From NCBI RefSeq assembly GCF_015767675.1, contig NZ_CP065219.1, positions 116,140 through 180,139 of the forward strand: 64,000 nucleotides of DNA. Reading direction: 5' to 3'. A model generated the notes under the pieces. That model was not told the DNA's origin. It made no database searches and was given only the letters and a program-made list of their open reading frames with translations. Within the stretch, counting starts at the first letter, position 1. Each line of letters begins with the position of its first letter. The position numbers and the translations under genes are program-made. Below are positions 17,200-26,332 of the stretch, piece by piece. The stretch comes from Vibrio navarrensis (GTDB taxonomy: Bacteria; Pseudomonadota; Gammaproteobacteria; Enterobacterales; Vibrionaceae).

Positions 17200-17811
17200 T
17201 TAAAATGAGAACTGCAACCCAAGCTCATAGCTCACTTCTGCTTTCTCACGCTCTGCGTATTCTAAATTTGCGACTAAGCCAAACACTGAGCCAAATTGAA
17301 AGACATTATTCCACTTAAACTCATCTCTTGCTAGATCTAAGAAATCATGCTGATAGGAAACTCCCATCAACCAATGATTAGCTATTTGTTTTCTAACCAT
17401 CGCTTGACAGTATGTTCCACGCTCGGAATATGGTGAACTGTAATCACTATCAGCACGATAGTTTACTGCTCCACAGGATAAAGAGCTTGCCATTGCCCCT
17501 CCCAAACGCCCAATGAGTCCTCCGCCGGCTTGCCAACTGTCTACCTCCGAACTAAATCGAGTGAGAAAATCTGCTTTTCCTTCGATGAATACGTAGTCGA
17601 AAACTTGAGCACTGACATCTAAGTATAACCCTCCCATCGTCTTATTCTCTGTATTGTCATACTTATCGTTAAGGTAAGGTTTTAACGCTCCCGACTTAAA
17701 ACTAGCTCCTTTATAACCAAATCCTATGTGAGAAAAATTATCAACAATCTCACTTGATGCAAAGCTTGAACACGAAACGAACAACATCAGAGGAACAACT
17801 TTAGTTATCAT
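17200..17811 (-). CDS. Outer-membrane beta-barrel-like protein
   Basis: A 203-residue exported protein. The start at 17811 gives a clean signal peptide (MITKVVPLMLFVSCSSFASS, probable cleavage after FAS); the longer frame to 17847 would bury it. The mature part alternates polar and hydrophobic residues with Gly and aromatic residues as in small barrels (YLDVSAQVFDYVFIEG, LMGVSYQHDFLDLA) and ends in Phe (ELGLQFSF), the usual outer-membrane targeting residue. Four cysteines include two after the middle. Function unknown. Confidence 0.78.
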   Translation of the reverse strand: MITKVVPLMLFVSCSSFASSEIVDNFSHIGFGYKGASFKSGALKPYLNDKYDNTENKTMGGLYLDVSAQVFDYVFIEGKADFLTRFSSEVDSWQAGGGLIGRLGGAMASSLSCGAVNYRADSDYSSPYSERGTYCQAMVRKQIANHWLMGVSYQHDFLDLARDEFKWNNVFQFGSVFGLVANLEYAEREKAEVSYELGLQFSF

Positions 17812-17966
17812 AATACGATACCTTGTAGCACTTTTTGAAATAAACACTTATTACGCAAGTTGCATATTAACAACAATGCAATAAAATAAATCATAACAAA
17901 TCAATATGTTACACCCGATAAATTTAAACGCAAACTATGCGATGCGTTCACATTTCCATCGTTGTC

Positions 17967-18641
17967 TTAAAGCATGTTTAATCCAGTGCCAATCCTATCT
18001 AGGCTGTCATACCAATTCAAAACATGGCTAGTCAGCATTTCCTCTGTGAAAACGTTACTCGTAGACAGCAGCCACTTCAACGTCCCATAGACGATATAGT
18101 CTGAATACATAGGCGCCTCGCCCGATAAATATCGTGTCTTAGCTAAATAAGATTCCAGTACTCTCATTTTTTTGAGTAAGTCGGCCTTTGCTAACTCTTG
18201 GTTGTTGCTTTGTACATTTTCTAAGCTGTCCTGGAAGTATTTCTCTCTAGAGGAACGAAAGTAAGCTTTATCGCGTTCTTTAAGCTTGCAGTAAATGTCG
18301 AAGATGGCAATTTTGGCGATGTCCGAATGTAATGATGCTGCCCACTCATGGAAAAAAAGTGCCATTAAACGCCCTTTTTCACCGCCAAATAGTGAAGGTG
18401 ATTCCGGGTAGTGGACCTCAAGATAATCAGCGATGTTAAACGAATCAGAGAGCACCGTTTCACCATCTTTGATGGCGGGGAGTGTAGAAAACTGCGCCTT
18501 AAACTGAGCCTGAATGTCGACAAAAGATAGGTCTGAGGTATCAAAGGCGATATTTTTGTGTATCAAGCACATTTTCGTTCGCCAACAATAAGGACTGAAT
18601 TTTAATTCATCGTCCCCACACAGTTCGTAAAAAGTGATCAT
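17967..18641 (-). CDS. Glutathione S-transferase family protein
   Basis: A 224-residue protein with a thioredoxin-like N-terminal domain and an all-helical C-terminal domain. The N-terminal site region is SPYCWRTKMCL, followed by FSTLPAIKDGETVLSDSFNIADYL, in which the cis-Pro (LPAI) and the Asp-Ser pair that binds glutathione are visible. This is closest to beta-etherase-like GSTs. The start at 18641 is preferred to 18704 because the domain begins there and GGAG lies about 10 bases upstream. It lies 89 bases downstream of the LysE-type gene and may be cotranscribed with it. Confidence 0.85.
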   Translation of the reverse strand: MITFYELCGDDELKFSPYCWRTKMCLIHKNIAFDTSDLSFVDIQAQFKAQFSTLPAIKDGETVLSDSFNIADYLEVHYPESPSLFGGEKGRLMALFFHEWAASLHSDIAKIAIFDIYCKLKERDKAYFRSSREKYFQDSLENVQSNNQELAKADLLKKMRVLESYLAKTRYLSGEAPMYSDYIVYGTLKWLLSTSNVFTEEMLTSHVLNWYDSLDRIGTGLNML

Positions 18642-18729
18642 AGGAGTCTTACTCCGAGAGTTGCTAAATAGGTCTAATGGTTGTGCTGGGCACAGTATGT
18701 TCAATCTTGGTCGCGGTTCTCAGTCGAGA

Positions 18730-19356
18730 TTAAGTGGGTTCTTTAATCGCTAGAATACCTGCGGCTCCCAGCAGTAAAACACCACTTCCTCTGGTCACAG
18801 CGGCAAGAGATAGCCGGCTCGCATCAACAATCCGTCTGGCCGAAAACGCATAAAGCATCACTAAACTGAAATCAAGCAACGCCATGGTTGGGCACATCAC
18901 GAATAGTTGAGGGAATACGGGCAAGTCGGGGTTGATGAATTGCGGGAAAAAAGCCGAGAAGAATAGGATGGCTTTGGGATTGCCAGCCGCGACTAAAAAG
19001 CCAGAGTAAAACAACTTTTTGTTTGAGGCCTGTAAATCTGATTCGTTGAGGTTTAAGTACTCAACTTGTGCCGGTTTAGCGAGGAGCATTTTTAGCCCCA
19101 TGTAAACCAAGGTGATCACACCAAAGACTTTGATGACAGTAAATGCCATTACCGAATTGGCAAGAATGGCACCTAAACCCAAGGCGACTAACACCATTTG
19201 AATAAAGTTAGCTGAGATGTCCCCAAGGGCGGTATAAAGCACGCGTTTATGCCCATACTTCAGTGCATGTGCAATACCTAAAAATATGCTAGGCCCCGGT
19301 GTCGCGGTAAGAATGAGCGATGCCGCGACAAAGCCGAGCCAAAGGTTAAAATCCAT
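18730..19356 (-). CDS. LysE/RhtB-family amino-acid exporter
   Basis: A 208-residue integral membrane protein. The family signature TPGPSIFLGIAHALKYGHKR is at residues 19-38, and the conserved GNPKAILFFSAFFPQF segment is in the middle; six membrane segments are expected. It would export an amino acid or a small related metabolite; substrate not deducible. The gene is just downstream of the SgrR-type regulator (67 bases), so the regulator may control it, which is a common arrangement for SgrR paralogues and transporters. Confidence 0.92.
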   Translation of the reverse strand: MDFNLWLGFVAASLILTATPGPSIFLGIAHALKYGHKRVLYTALGDISANFIQMVLVALGLGAILANSVMAFTVIKVFGVITLVYMGLKMLLAKPAQVEYLNLNESDLQASNKKLFYSGFLVAAGNPKAILFFSAFFPQFINPDLPVFPQLFVMCPTMALLDFSLVMLYAFSARRIVDASRLSLAAVTRGSGVLLLGAAGILAIKEPT

Positions 19357-19422
19357 TTTCTATCCGTAATTTTCCGTTAAACACTTCAAAAAATCGCCAC
19401 TGACACACTATCATACCAGCGA

Positions 19423-21078
19423 TTACTCCAACCACATATTGACCAAAGACATGACACCCATATTGTTGGTTTCGGTGCCATACAAATTGTCCGCGCGAGT
19501 GATGGTGAAATGATTGCGCCACAGAGGACAATAATAATAGTTCTGGATAAGCCAATCCTCCGCTCGATACAGCTTGTGCAGAAACTCCTCACTGTCGTTA
19601 CTTTCCTGCATGAGCATATCAATAAAGGTTAATAGGCTTTGTTTTCCTCGTTCAGACAAACATAGACTAAACACATTGCCACAAAGTAGCCATTCGTAAT
19701 ACTGGAACGTCAGGTCGTCGCCAAATACGTAACAGTCGTAGGAGACATCAACAGCCACATCTTGAGACTGTCCTTGAAGACATACCTGCCAAATAACCCC
19801 TTTTTGAGACAACGCATCAAGCAAAGGTTGCAACTCCCTCATATGACTGTCTATCACTTCAATGACCACCGGACGAGATGGCAGTTTCATGTCGTGATTG
19901 AACAAGTGAAACCCCTTATCTTGATGGCAATCCATCACGCTGTTCGCTGCTCTTTTTTGGCTATCAAGTGTAAAGCGGCGGCTATGATGAACAAGCCAAG
20001 CTCTTTCTTGAGCGGACAAGGCGTTTGCATGATGATGAAACTGCAAAACAGTACACCCACTGCGATCGACTTTTTGTGGTTGAGCGGGTTGAGATTCGCA
20101 ATAGAGCAGTTCTGCCACGTGCATAGGCGTTTGAGGTCGGGCATCGCTACACCAAAACTCTACTCGTTCAATATGGCCACCAAAGCCAAAATAGTGGTTG
20201 TTACGAACCAAACTCCAATACTGTTTTTCCAGACTTTCGACCCGATATGCTCCACATCCGATAGGTTTTGATGCCTGATAATCAAAAATCGCACTGTGCG
20301 AATCGGCTAATAAATGAAGCAAAACGGGGTCAGATTGACGCATAGAGAAAATGACCCACTGCTTATCTATGTCAATTCGCTCGACATGGCGAAATAGAAT
20401 TTGATATGGGTGCGGCGTGTTGAGACGCATCTCGATATTTTTTTTGACCAGCTCCGGTGTCAGCGCTTCTCCATTGTGCATCATGATGTCATTACGGATG
20501 CGAAGACGAATTTGCTTGTCACTGTAATGAAATTGGTGTGCGATGTGAGGCGCAATATCATTTTGAACGGGGTCATAACGCACTAAGGTGTCGAACACGC
20601 TTTCGATCAATAAAATAGAACGAGCGGACTGTGCCAAATGTGGACGCCATTCAGGCAGCATATATGGCACTAAATACATTAAAGTGTTCTGCTTTTTCAG
20701 CTCCTGTTGTGCGTCCCCTAACCAGAGAGGCAAATGATCTTGAAATAGGCGGACTTCGCCAAATTGAGTGGCTAGCCGAAATGCATGGTTCATTCTGCCA
20801 GATCGAGCCATTTGCTCTAACTGAGTCAGCAGTGAGGCCTCAAAGCTTTTAAGTAGTGTCAGTTTAGAGCGGTGGCCACGTCCCTGACCCGACGCCCAAT
20901 GGATAAGCCCAAAGCTTTCAAATGAAGCCATTAACTTGCTCACGTACCTTTCTGAACAGACCAAAACTTCAGCAAGGGAAGCAATATCAACATCATAAGT
21001 TTCATTGCGAGAAAAATGTTTCTCGAGTTGCTTTAAGCGTTGTAGATGACTCGTAGACAACAACTGAGAACCTACCAT
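19423..21078 (-). CDS. SgrR-family transcriptional regulator
   Basis: A 551-residue protein with an N-terminal winged-helix SgrR-type DNA-binding domain (about 1-110; VCSERYVSKLMASFESFG is the recognition region) and a solute-binding-protein family 5 domain from about 165 (LLIESVFDTLVRYDPVQNDIAPHIA onward in two halves). E. coli SgrR (551 residues) has the same build and activates sgrS under sugar-phosphate stress. Here no sgrS-like RNA is apparent; the neighbour is a LysE exporter, so this is a paralogue sensing a different ligand. Full-length, no damage seen. Confidence 0.88.
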   Translation of the reverse strand: MVGSQLLSTSHLQRLKQLEKHFSRNETYDVDIASLAEVLVCSERYVSKLMASFESFGLIHWASGQGRGHRSKLTLLKSFEASLLTQLEQMARSGRMNHAFRLATQFGEVRLFQDHLPLWLGDAQQELKKQNTLMYLVPYMLPEWRPHLAQSARSILLIESVFDTLVRYDPVQNDIAPHIAHQFHYSDKQIRLRIRNDIMMHNGEALTPELVKKNIEMRLNTPHPYQILFRHVERIDIDKQWVIFSMRQSDPVLLHLLADSHSAIFDYQASKPIGCGAYRVESLEKQYWSLVRNNHYFGFGGHIERVEFWCSDARPQTPMHVAELLYCESQPAQPQKVDRSGCTVLQFHHHANALSAQERAWLVHHSRRFTLDSQKRAANSVMDCHQDKGFHLFNHDMKLPSRPVVIEVIDSHMRELQPLLDALSQKGVIWQVCLQGQSQDVAVDVSYDCYVFGDDLTFQYYEWLLCGNVFSLCLSERGKQSLLTFIDMLMQESNDSEEFLHKLYRAEDWLIQNYYYCPLWRNHFTITRADNLYGTETNNMGVMSLVNMWLE

Positions 21079-21175
21079 GTCAACCTCAAAAATATGTTCA
21101 TTAGATACGAAGGCTTACTCTGACACTTGACGACATAACGCAAAATTGTTCTTTTTGTCATCTCACAGTCCGAGG

Positions 21176-21337
21176 TTAATATAGGTGGACTAGCTGACCA
21201 ACTAAGAAGCCCATCAAGAAAACTATACCAGATAAGCGCGGACGGCTTTGAGTTTGTATCACTGTCATCGTTTGAGGTTGTTCTGGTAAGTACTGTTTCG
21301 CATTTAAAGTATAGAAGGTGTAGTCTAATGGATTCAT
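21176..21337 (-). CDS. Small membrane protein (tentative)
   Basis: A frame of about 53 residues starting at a Met (MNPLDYTFYTLNAKQYL) with one hydrophobic segment near the C terminus (GIVFLMGFLVGQLV). A longer version reaches 21385. I do not recognise it. It lies upstream of the SgrR-type gene and has no clear ribosome site, so it may be spurious. Confidence 0.35.
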   Translation of the reverse strand: MNPLDYTFYTLNAKQYLPEQPQTMTVIQTQSRPRLSGIVFLMGFLVGQLVHLY

Positions 21338-21385
21338 GGTATTACTCGCACAGCAAAGGTTTATCTCGCTATTATTAGCGAACAA

Positions 21386-21805
21386 CCCCGAAGTAATAAC
21401 GATCTCTTTACTGTGAACAGTTCACCTTTTAATTAATAATAAAACCAACTAATTCAACAAACATGTAGAGGCAGATCAATCCCAGTCACATTCTGCATCA
21501 AACGGCCCCTAATGCAGATGAGCTAGCTTTACTTGATCAGGATGAAGGCATAGTAAAAGAGATAGTCACTAACTGCCCACTAGGGCGATACACCTCAATA
21601 TACCGTTAAATTATATAAAAAATATTAATATAAGAAATTCATATAAACGAATTTTCTTTTAGTTATATTGAAACTCTGATGTACCACTAAATGTACCAAC
21701 AACAAAAACACAAACAGAATAAAATTAACAATTACAACACCTTATCTTTAAAAGTTGAGTCTGGGAGGGTACAGTAAGTATGTTTGCCATTGCTGATATG
21801 GCGTT
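21386..21805. other. AT-rich intergenic stretch
   Basis: About 420 bp without a convincing gene. A short open frame without start (ADELALLDQDEGIVKEIV, near 21515-21570) looks like a remnant of an older gene. The repeated words TGTACCACTAAATGTACC occur near 21680, unexplained. Confidence 0.45.
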
Positions 21806-21837
21806 TTGACATGGATAATCTTATCATATACGATAAG
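21806..21837 (+). promoter_or_regulatory. Promoter and operator of the HigBA-type pair
   Basis: TTGACA at 21806-21811 is 17 bases from TACGAT (21829-21834). The -10 region lies inside the inverted repeat CTTATC-ATATAC-GATAAG (21820-21837), the expected place for antitoxin or complex binding (autorepression). Confidence 0.65.
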
Positions 21838-21874
21838 TTCAAATAACTATAATAATAAACGTAGGAACACAACG

Positions 21875-22198
21875 ATGAGTTGGAATATTGAACTGTATGA
21901 TGGGGTCGAAGAAGCTATTTTAGATATGCCGCCTAAGATGCAAGCAAGAATGTTAAAGCTGCTTGAACTTATGGAAGAACATGGGGCAAATCTTGGAGAA
22001 CCCCACACCAAAGCAATGGGTGATGGACTGTTTGAGATTCGAGCGAAATCTCAAGAGGGTATTGGTCGTGGCCTGTTCTGTTATCTAGAAGGTAAAAATA
22101 TCAACGTGCTTCATGCTTTTGTTAAAAAGAGCCAGAAAACCCCTAAGAAAGACATTAAGTTAGCCAGAGTAAGAATGAAAGAGGTTAAAAATGAGTAG
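21875..22198 (+). CDS. HigB/RelE-superfamily toxin (Gp49-like)
   Basis: A 107-residue protein of the phage-derived Gp49-like HigB family, ribosome-dependent mRNA interferases. Signatures are VEEAILDMPPKMQARMLKLL, KAMGDGLFEIRAK and the strand IGRGLFCYLEGKNINVLHAFVKK, ending with the basic KTPKKDIKLAR. The start at 21875 follows TAGGA; an upstream in-frame ATG at 21806 is inside the promoter. It overlaps the antitoxin gene by 8 bases. Toxin-first order is typical of higBA. Confidence 0.9.
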   Translation: MSWNIELYDGVEEAILDMPPKMQARMLKLLELMEEHGANLGEPHTKAMGDGLFEIRAKSQEGIGRGLFCYLEGKNINVLHAFVKKSQKTPKKDIKLARVRMKEVKNE

Positions 22199-22469
22199 CT
22201 TACAATCTCTACAGAAAAAAGCGTTATCGAATCCCAAAGTGAAAGCAGAGTATGACGCACTTGAGCCTGAGTTTAAGTTTATCAATACTCTCCTTTCTAT
22301 GCGTGAGTCTGCGGGGCTAACCCAACAAGAAGTAGCAGAGCGCATGGGTACTAAAGAGTCTAATGTTTCTAGGCTCGAAAAGGGGACTGGAAACCCCACG
22401 ATTAAAACACTAATGAAATACGCTAAGGCGTGTGGGTGCCAATTAGACTTTGGTTTCACACACGTTTAG
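22191..22469 (+). CDS. HigA-type XRE antitoxin
   Basis: A 92-residue antitoxin with a C-terminal helix-turn-helix of the XRE/Cro type (AGLTQQEVAERMG then SNVSRLEKGTGNPTIKTLMKYAKAC). The N-terminal arm (1-40) is the likely toxin-binding segment. It is coupled to the toxin by an 8-base overlap and followed by a terminator at 22495-22523. It should neutralise the toxin and repress the operon through the palindrome upstream. Confidence 0.92.
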   Translation: MSSLQSLQKKALSNPKVKAEYDALEPEFKFINTLLSMRESAGLTQQEVAERMGTKESNVSRLEKGTGNPTIKTLMKYAKACGCQLDFGFTHV

Positions 22470-22494
22470 ACGTTATGTCAAATCTCCTAACCTA

Positions 22495-22523
22495 AGAGGC
22501 CGTTGTTATCGCAGCGGCCTTTT
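22495..22523 (+). terminator. Terminator after the HigBA-type pair
   Basis: AGGCCG and CGGCCT form a stem followed by TTTTTT. Confidence 0.85.
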
Positions 22524-22657
22524 TTGTCTCGTTGGCTTCGAATTCGCTCACTAAGTTTCGTAAAAATATTTTACAAAACAGATTGAATTGGTAAAATATA
22601 TTGACTAAAATGGATTTGATGGTAAAGCATTTTTACCAATATGTTTGAGGGGGATCA

Positions 22658-22876
22658 ATGAGCTTTGTACCAGATTACAAGCTCTCAGAGCTAAGTAAAA
22701 TGGCAGGGTTTGACACGGTGGATGAGTTAGCTAAGTACGCATGTACGACACGCCAGAACTTAGACAACTGGAACAAAACTGAATCGAAACAGGGTTTTCT
22801 AAGAGTCGTCATTATGGGCGCTAAGGTGATGAAAGCCCAAGAGATTAGAAGTGGACCCCAATGGTTGGACACATAA
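22658..22876 (+). CDS. Small DNA-binding-like protein, C terminus altered by IS insertion
   Basis: A 72-residue protein with a likely helix-turn-helix (MAGFDTVDELAKYACTTRQNL then DNWNKTESKQ, a phage-repressor-like layout, sequence split here). GGGGGA precedes the start by about 6 bases. An IS3-family element inserted at 22847 replaces its end: the natural protein would continue from AQEI with KRQAVRG and a stop at 24127 region. The extra residues RSGPQWLDT come from the IS. The protein probably keeps its DNA-binding part. Role unknown; it may be a regulator of a phage or plasmid module. Confidence 0.65.
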   Translation: MSFVPDYKLSELSKMAGFDTVDELAKYACTTRQNLDNWNKTESKQGFLRVVIMGAKVMKAQEIRSGPQWLDT

Positions 22877-22903
22877 GCTCATTTCTTAAGTGGTTGACCC
22901 AGC

Positions 22904-23704
22904 TCATGCTGCGTATCTTTGCCTACCGAAGTAGGCCTCATCAGGAGTGAGGTTATTGAGTCCTTGATGGTTACGCTCTTCATTATAAAACACCATGTAG
23001 TTGCCGATTTCAAGCTCGGCTTCACGGGGCGTGGTATAAGCCTTTAAGTAAACCTCCTCATATTTCAGGCTTCGCCATAATCGCTCAATGAAAACATTGT
23101 CAACCCAGCGGCCTTTCCCGTCCATGCTTATACGTATGTCATGTTCAATTAACTTCTGTGTGAACTCTGTGCTGGTAAACTGGCTGCCTTGATCTGAGTT
23201 AAAGATATCAGGTGGCCCATAATGCTTCAGCGCTTCCTCAAGCGCTTCGATACAAAAACTCGTGTCCATGGTGTTGGATAGTCGCCAAGCCAGCACTTTG
23301 CGGCTATACCAGTCGATAATAGCAACGAGGTACAGGAACCCCTTCGCCATTGGGATGTACGTGATATCAATCGCCCAAGCTTGGTTTGGGTAAGTGACTT
23401 CGATATCACGCAACAGGTAGGGATACACCTTGTGTGCTTTGTTCGCCAGCGTCGTTTTGGGCTTGGGGTAAATCGCCCCAATCCCCATATCGCGCATGAG
23501 TCGAACAACACGCTTACGATTAACGCTATGACCCTTCTTAGCCAGCTCAGTTCGAATGCGCCGACTGCCCATAAACGGATACTGAAGATGAATTTCGTCA
23601 ATCATACGGCGCAACGCAATCTCCTCAGCAGAGAGTCCTATGGGTTGATAGTAAGCGGTAGAGCGAGCAATATTGAGCAGCTCACACTGGCGCTTTATCG
23701 GCAA
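22904..23704 (-). CDS. IS3-family transposase OrfB
   Basis: A 266-residue frame with the rve-type DDE integrase domain: [15 protein letters not shown] (first Asp), [11 protein letters not shown] (second Asp) and [20 protein letters not shown] (Glu). The N-terminal HTH_21 domain ([15 protein letters not shown]) is present. The frame is open upstream of the first Met, so the functional product is probably OrfAB made by -1 frameshifting near the T6G run at the end of orfA (about 23766-23772). It appears complete. Confidence 0.93.
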   Translation of the reverse strand: MPIKRQCELLNIARSTAYYQPIGLSAEEIALRRMIDEIHLQYPFMGSRRIRTELAKKGHSVNRKRVVRLMRDMGIGAIYPKPKTTLANKAHKVYPYLLRDIEVTYPNQAWAIDITYIPMAKGFLYLVAIIDWYSRKVLAWRLSNTMDTSFCIEALEEALKHYGPPDIFNSDQGSQFTSTEFTQKLIEHDIRISMDGKGRWVDNVFIERLWRSLKYEEVYLKAYTTPREAELEIGNYMVFYNEERNHQGLNNLTPDEAYFGRQRYAA

Positions 23705-23745
23705 TGGGGTGGATTTAACCAGCGAACTCTTTCGCTGGGCTCGGT

Positions 23746-24027
23746 CTAACGACCGAGCACTTTGGCCAAAAAATCATTTTCCATGGTCAATTGACCGATC
23801 TTGGCGTGAAGTTTGTCCACTTCTTCGGAATTCTCTTTTCCTGTGTGATTTTCGGTGGCAAAAATCATGGCTGCGTTTTCAAGCAGCTCCTTTTTCCATG
23901 TCGAGATTTGGTTAGCGTGCAGGTTGTATTTCTGAGCTAACTCAGCGACGGTTTTATCGCCTTTAGCGGCATCGAGTGCCACCTTAGCTTTAAACTCAGG
24001 AGAGTGGTTTCTACGTTTTCTAGTCAT
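23746..24027 (-). CDS. IS3-family transposase OrfA
   Basis: A 93-residue protein with the HTH_Tnp_1 domain (HSPEFKAKVALDAAKGDKTV then AELAQKYNLHANQISTWKKE) and a C-terminal leucine-zipper-like helix (EEVDKLHAKIGQLTMENDFL). It binds the element ends. A run TTTTTTGG in its last codons could be the frameshift site used to make the OrfAB fusion. Confidence 0.92.
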   Translation of the reverse strand: MTRKRRNHSPEFKAKVALDAAKGDKTVAELAQKYNLHANQISTWKKELLENAAMIFATENHTGKENSEEVDKLHAKIGQLTMENDFLAKVLGR

Positions 24028-24218
24028 AATCTGTCCCTGTATTGTTGGGTACTATCAAAACAGATCGACCACTTAAAGTCATGTCCGAAAATCGGGGGCC
24101 ACTTCTATTAAACGCCAAGCCGTGCGGGGCTAACCGGAGCGAAAATCGTTCTCTTACCTAACACAATATCTAGTATCGGTCGCAACTGCTGCAACCACTA
24201 AATATAGGAAAAATATAC

Positions 24219-24686
24219 ATGCCAAGAACCATTGAGTACCTAGGTGAAGAAACCGAAATTTCCGACTACCTGCCTGAGCACTATCCAGAGAACCAAACGT
24301 GCGAAGTGGTGCAAGGTATCTTTATTAATCCGAAATTGCGTAGTGATTTCAATTACACGCCAAATGATGAAAGAGAAACCTTGGAAACTGAGCATTGGTA
24401 TGGGCGGCCATACATAGAAACCGATGAATACAGTCCAGAAACTTACTCTGAGTTTGTAGTCCGAATGGCCAGTTACGATGTTCACTATAAGCCAGAATCA
24501 GAGCATGAGTTCAATGAGCGAACCCAAAAACTTAAAGAGTCATGGTTTAAAGCTTACCCTACGGGTATCCGCTATGAGGTTCGCTGTCTCACTGGCGGTG
24601 CATGGGATCGCTCAAGTTCTCTAGGTATGTTTGGTTCGCTTGAGGAAGCGATTGAGAAAGCGACCAGCGAAATAAGACTATTCTGA
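24219..24686 (+). CDS. Hypothetical acidic protein
   Basis: A 155-residue acidic, aromatic-rich protein with no family I recognise. Noted segments are LPEHYPENQTCEVVQG, EHWYGRPYIETDEYSP and YEVRCLTGGAWDRSS. No signal peptide or membrane segment. The ribosome site is weak (AGGAAAA about 9 bases upstream). It lies between two insertion sequences and may have arrived with them. Confidence 0.6.
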   Translation: MPRTIEYLGEETEISDYLPEHYPENQTCEVVQGIFINPKLRSDFNYTPNDERETLETEHWYGRPYIETDEYSPETYSEFVVRMASYDVHYKPESEHEFNERTQKLKESWFKAYPTGIRYEVRCLTGGAWDRSSSLGMFGSLEEAIEKATSEIRLF

Positions 24687-24798
24687 TATCTGTAGAAAGT
24701 AAGGAGGATTTGTATATCGATGGTGATAAGTAAGTTTTGACTCACGCGGAAGCAAAAATTGATGTTAACAACGAGCGAAACTGAGCAAATCATCAACC

Positions 24799-25827
24799 TA
24801 ATATTACCTGAACTCTGGATAAGAAACTGAGCTGGCAGAGGAACTAATTGCTCGTTCCCCGATCTGATCATTCGACCAAAAGGAACAGATACCTCCAAGG
24901 AACGAGCATGGACAAATTAATTGAAACCTTCTGTGATGTCGATGATTTCTGTCAGTTGTTTATTGAGCAGTGGCAACAGCAACTCATCGAAATCGGTGAA
25001 CTCAAGCGCCGTAGGGCCTGTAAGCTATCTCCAGCTGAGATAATGACCATCCTTATTCACTTTCACCAATCCCACTATCGAGATTTCAAGAGCTACTATT
25101 TGCTCTATGTGTGCCGTAATCTGACCAAATACTTTCCAAACCTTTTAAGTTACACGAGATTCCTTGGTATGACGGCTAGCGTAGTCGTGCCAATGTGCAG
25201 TTATCTGACATCAAAGCTAGGTAAGCCTACGGGTATCCAGTTTGTAGGCTCGACCAAGATTGAGGTTTGCCACATCATTCGAGCCAAAAGAAATAAAGTG
25301 TTTGAAGGTGTTGCCTGCCATGGAAAGGGGACGATGGGCTGGTCTTTCGGCTTCAAACTTCATCTGATCATCAATCACCTAGGCGAGCTTGTCGCCCTCA
25401 AATTGACTAAAGGCAATGAAGATGACAGGAAGCCAGTACCAGAGATGGCTGATGCAATCTGGGGGAAACTGTACGGTGATAAAGGCTATATCAGCAAAGC
25501 TTTAACAGGTGAGCTTCTGGATAAGGGCGTTGAACTCATTACCACGGTTCGTAAGAACATGAAGAAGAAATTTATCTCTTTATGGGACCGAGCGTTACTG
25601 AAAAAACGCTTTATTATCGAGACAGTGAATGACCAGTTGAAGAACATTTCGTATATCGAGCATTCTCGCCATCGAAGTATGCATGGTTTTATCCTGAATC
25701 TGTTGGGCGGATTAATCGCGTACTGCTTGAGGGATAAAAAGCCCAGTCTAGATCTAACAGCTCAAGAGTTTGAGCTGTTAGAGAGTAATTGCTTAGTTCT
25801 GGCTTAACCAGATCTCAGGTTAATATT
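24799..25827 (+). mobile_element. Complete IS982-family element with 7-bp duplication
   Basis: The element is 24806-25820 (1,015 bp). Ends are ACCTGAACTCTGGATAAG and, inverted, ACCTGAGATCTGGTTAAG. TAATATT is duplicated at 24799-24805 and 25821-25827. Length and ends fit IS982. Confidence 0.94.
24908..25807 (+). CDS. IS982-family transposase
   Basis: A 299-residue DDE transposase of the IS982 type. Family segments are LSPAEIMTILIHFHQSHYRDFK, given here as two parts (residues 41-62), GWSFGFKLHLIINHLGEL around the first Asp-containing strand region, KLYGDKGYIS (second Asp) and RFIIETVNDQLKN (Glu). The start at 24908 follows AAGGAACGAGC; a longer frame to 24848 overlaps the inverted repeat. It is intact and the element has perfect duplications, so it may be active or recently inserted. 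Confidence 0.93.
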   Translation: MDKLIETFCDVDDFCQLFIEQWQQQLIEIGELKRRRACKLSPAEIMTILIHFHQSHYRDFKSYYLLYVCRNLTKYFPNLLSYTRFLGMTASVVVPMCSYLTSKLGKPTGIQFVGSTKIEVCHIIRAKRNKVFEGVACHGKGTMGWSFGFKLHLIINHLGELVALKLTKGNEDDRKPVPEMADAIWGKLYGDKGYISKALTGELLDKGVELITTVRKNMKKKFISLWDRALLKKRFIIETVNDQLKNISYIEHSRHRSMHGFILNLLGGLIAYCLRDKKPSLDLTAQEFELLESNCLVLA

Positions 25828-25865
25828 CAAGGACTCTTGGTCTCACAAACATTGGTAAACGGAAC

Positions 25866-26060
25866 ATGAATCGGATTTGGTGGATAGTAATCACGGTTGG
25901 TTTTTTAGTCTGGATAAGCACGCAGGAGGCTGGAGCCGGCTGTCGGTTTCTAGGGCTGTGCTGAAATCCTGACGGTTATTCTTGCTGGCCAAACGGGGGT
26001 TGCTGTGTCCAACGGATAGAGAAAAAATGGATGCGTCTGAATGTGATTTATCTGCTTTAA
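25866..26060 (+). pseudogene. Small Cys-rich exported peptide split by TGA (tentative)
   Basis: From ATG at 25866 a 32-codon frame gives a hydrophobic signal-like segment (WWIVITVGFLVWIS) and ends GCRFLGLC-stop with TGA at 25962. The same frame stays open for 31 more codons and continues NPDGYSCWPNGGCCV, which is the natural continuation of a Cys-rich motif. A single base change (TGC or TGG to TGA) would explain it. The end overlaps the start of the gene at 26027. Confidence 0.45.
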
Positions 26061-26287
26061 AAATCGAGGCTGCAAAGATGCAAGGTCATGAGGCGCTTGT
26101 AAATTGTTTACGTGATCTGCAATTAAGTTATGAATCTAGTTTGCAACAAGCCATTCTATTTACCGCCACTAATAATGGTACGGTTGAAGTATTAGAGAGC
26201 GGCGTTACTCGGTTAACATTGAGTGATTTTCAGGTTGATTGCTTTCGTCCCTATTCAGACATAGATCGTTTCTATTTTGAGTATTGA
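26027..26287 (+). CDS. Hypothetical protein
   Basis: An 86-residue acidic protein without a family I recognise (DLQLSYESSLQQAILFTATN, FRPYSDIDRFYFEY). The start at 26027 has GGATAGAG about 6 bases upstream. It overlaps the tail of the preceding Cys-rich frame, suggesting an old operon. No membrane segment. Confidence 0.55.
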   Translation: MDASECDLSALKIEAAKMQGHEALVNCLRDLQLSYESSLQQAILFTATNNGTVEVLESGVTRLTLSDFQVDCFRPYSDIDRFYFEY

Positions 26288-26332
26288 TAAAATTTGAATC
26301 ACTTAACCTAGTTACCTTATTTTTGTTTCCCC

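Larger units (their letters stand above)
22844..24109 (-). mobile_element. Complete IS3-family element with 3-bp duplication
   Basis: The element is 22847-24106 (1,260 bp). Terminal inverted repeats are AGAAGTGGACCCC at the left and, inverted, AGAAGTGGCCCCC at the right; ATT is duplicated at 22844-22846 and 24107-24109. Two transposase frames lie on the minus strand. It interrupts the end of the small gene at 22658. Confidence 0.93.
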
